This document shows, one piece after another, positions 6,189 through 7,288 of a DNA stretch of 7,288 nucleotides. The translations under genes were made by a program, and so were the position numbers. Within the stretch, counting starts at the first letter, position 1. Each line of letters starts with the position of its first letter. Below the pieces are notes generated by a model. That model saw nothing but the letters and a program-made list of their open reading frames with translations. It made no database searches and was not told where the DNA came from. Source of the stretch: Vicinamibacteria bacterium (GTDB taxonomy: Bacteria; Acidobacteriota; Vicinamibacteria; Vicinamibacterales; UBA2999); the NCBI GenBank assembly GCA_025938035.1, contig JAICQE010000194.1, positions 1 to 7,288 on the forward strand. The letters are read 5' to 3'.

Positions 6189-6992
6189 ATGACAGCTGCC
6201 GGTGATCTGCTCTGGGACTGCTGGCAGAACGGCCGCCGCCTTCAGTTAATTCCCGAAGAGGTCCGTCCCCGGACACGCGACGAAGGCTACGCGGTGCAGG
6301 CAACGCTGGAGAGCCGCACCTCCGGCCCGTTGTTCGGCTGGAAGATTGCGGCGACGAGTCTCGTCGGCCAGAAGCACATCAACGTGACGGGTCCGTTGGC
6401 CGGGCGTCTGCTCCACGAGCGCGTGACCGACCTGTCCGCCGTAGCGCGAAGCGCGAAGGCGGAACCCGCGATACCGGAATTGCCGTTCGGCGTGAATCAC
6501 ATGAAGGTGGTCGAAGCGGAATTCGCGTTCCGCATGGCGCGAGACCTGGCGCCGCGCGCCCAGCCGTATGCAGTCGACGAGGTGCTGGACGCTGTCGGGA
6601 CGCTGCATCCGGCCATCGAGGTGCCCGACTCACGCTTCGACGACTTCACGATCGTCGGCGCGCCGCAGCTGATTGCCGACAACGCCTGCGCGCATCTCTT
6701 CGTGCTCGGCCGGCCGGCGCCGGACGGGTGGCGCGAGATCGACCTCGTCGAGCACCGCGCAATTGGAACTGCCGGGAGCGTGACGCGGGAAGGAAAGGGC
6801 GCCAACGTCCTGGGCGATCCTCGCGTCGCGCTGGCGTGGCTCGTCAATGAGCTGTCCGGACTCGGAATTGCGTTGAAGGCGGGTGAGGTCGTGACCACCG
6901 GCACGTGTCTCGTGCCGCTGCCGATCGCGCCGGGTGTCGACGTGATCGCGAATTTCGGGGCGCTTGGATCCGTCGGTGCCCGTATCGTCTAG
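6189..6992 (+). CDS. 2-keto-4-pentenoate hydratase / 4-oxalocrotonate decarboxylase family protein (MhpD-like)
   Basis: A member of the FAH-superfamily branch that includes 2-hydroxypenta-2,4-dienoate hydratase (MhpD) and 4-oxalocrotonate decarboxylase, cytosolic divalent-metal enzymes of aromatic-ring meta-cleavage pathways. From the ATG at 6189 it has 267 residues, nearly the length of MhpD. Likely metal ligands are Glu109 and Glu111 (KVVEAEFAFRMARDL) and Glu144 (HPAIEVPDSRF); GWKIAATS (50-57) carries the conserved Lys52. Also typical are LIADNACA, GKGANVLGDPRVALAWLVNEL and KAGEVVTTGTCLVPLPI, ending VIANFGALGSV. A GTG at 6177 is an in-frame alternative start; the frame stays open further upstream only through the heptamer array, giving non-family sequence. 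No clear Shine-Dalgarno site is seen. No other meta-cleavage gene is nearby, so the true substrate is open. Confidence 0.88.
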   Translation: MTAAGDLLWDCWQNGRRLQLIPEEVRPRTRDEGYAVQATLESRTSGPLFGWKIAATSLVGQKHINVTGPLAGRLLHERVTDLSAVARSAKAEPAIPELPFGVNHMKVVEAEFAFRMARDLAPRAQPYAVDEVLDAVGTLHPAIEVPDSRFDDFTIVGAPQLIADNACAHLFVLGRPAPDGWREIDLVEHRAIGTAGSVTREGKGANVLGDPRVALAWLVNELSGLGIALKAGEVVTTGTCLVPLPIAPGVDVIANFGALGSVGARIV

Positions 6993-7102
6993 TGGCCTGT
7001 ATCAACTGGAAGAGTACTAGTCACGGGTACGTTTCGACGGCGAATTTGCTGGCCGCGACATCGGCGCGGCCAGTCCCGATTTCGGAAAGACATACCACTA
7101 GA
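6988..7102. repeat. Segment bounded by perfect 8-bp inverted repeats (possible MITE-like element)
   Basis: TCTAGTGG (6988-6995) and CCACTAGA (7095-7102) are exact reverse complements at the two ends of a segment of about 115 bp that fills the gap between two convergent genes. The left copy contains the TAG stop of the hydratase gene; the right copy abuts the TGA stop of the TIGR03435 gene. A perfect hairpin lies inside (7049-7073). No transposase and no clear target-site duplication are visible, so a mobile origin is only a possibility. Confidence 0.45.
7049..7073. terminator. Hairpin between convergent genes, possible bidirectional terminator
   Basis: CTGGCCGCG (7049-7057) and CGCGGCCAG (7065-7073) form a perfect 9-bp GC-rich stem with a 7-base loop. 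Its place between two converging gene ends suits transcription termination in both directions. Neither side has a run of T (only short ATTT/AAAT patches), so it is not a textbook intrinsic terminator. Confidence 0.5.
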
Positions 7103-7288
7103 TCAGTTTTCGATGGGCCGCTCCACGTGGTCGATGACGAGGACTTCGACCGGGCCTCGGGCTGGTTCGAGCTTCAGGCCGAGTTGCTCTCGAAGTGCAG
7201 CCTGCAGCGGCGGCAAGTTCTGGCTCGCGTCAATCGGGCTGCCGTCGGGTACGAAATCGAGAGTGAAGTCGAAAACGCCCGACAGCCC
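7103..7288 (-). CDS. TIGR03435 family protein, C-terminal fragment
   Basis: These are the last 61 codons of a gene entering from the right edge on the minus strand, stopping at TGA (7105-7103). The translation starts GLSGVFDFTLDFVPDG, continues LPPLQAALREQLGLKLEPARG and ends VEVLVIDHVERPIEN. This matches the C-terminus of the TIGR03435 family of uncharacterised soil-associated proteins: a G-x-Y/F-D-F-x-L-x-[WF]-P strand, a helix L-x-x-A-L-x-E-Q-L-G-L-K-L-E, then P-V-E-V-L-V-I-D-x-V-E-x-P-x-E-N. The family occurs in many copies in Solibacter-like Acidobacteriota, and its function is unknown. The N-terminal part, where a signal or membrane segment is usual, is outside the window. It converges on the hydratase gene. 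Confidence 0.88.
   Translation of the reverse strand, partial: GLSGVFDFTLDFVPDGSPIDASQNLPPLQAALREQLGLKLEPARGPVEVLVIDHVERPIEN

Overview
This GC-rich window most likely comes from an Acidobacteriota genome of the Vicinamibacteria or Solibacter type. That reading rests on three things: a secreted protein built from many carboxypeptidase-regulatory-like beta-sandwich repeats, a C-terminal fragment of the TIGR03435 family (abundant in soil Acidobacteria), and short repeat-rich intergenic gaps. The assignment is inferred from gene content. No rRNA or other phylogenetic marker is complete here; the only one present is the tail of lepA.

Layout. Plus strand, 1-1439: the end of lepA (elongation factor 4), then lepB (signal peptidase I) overlapping it by one base, then a small membrane-anchored protein of the kind often found after lepB. 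Minus strand, 6068-1411, read right to left: a DUF167/YggU-family protein, a 777-residue secreted repeat protein, hutI (imidazolonepropionase, start overlapping the previous stop as GTGA) and a formiminotetrahydrofolate cyclodeaminase/methenyl-THF cyclohydrolase-like gene. This looks like one co-directional transcription unit. Plus strand, 6189-6992: a single 2-keto-4-pentenoate hydratase-family gene, divergent from the DUF167 gene. Minus strand, 7103-7288: the last 61 codons of a TIGR03435 protein running off the right edge.

How the genes work together. lepA-lepB is a widely conserved housekeeping pair for translation and protein export. hutI and the cyclodeaminase belong to histidine breakdown: HutI makes N-formimino-glutamate, and the cyclodeaminase releases ammonia from formimino-THF after a formiminotransferase has loaded the one-carbon unit. 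That transferase, hutH and hutU are not in this window. The secreted repeat protein is translationally coupled to hutI with no evident biochemical link.

The non-coding parts hold the least ordinary sequence: an imperfect 62-bp hairpin between hutI and the cyclodeaminase gene, an array of about 11 heptamers in the divergent gap before the hydratase gene, and a roughly 115-bp segment bounded by perfect 8-bp inverted repeats at the right end. No gap exceeds 300 bases. I see no RNA gene, CRISPR array, phage gene or transposase, and no convincing undescribed multi-gene system; the genes are mostly ordinary.
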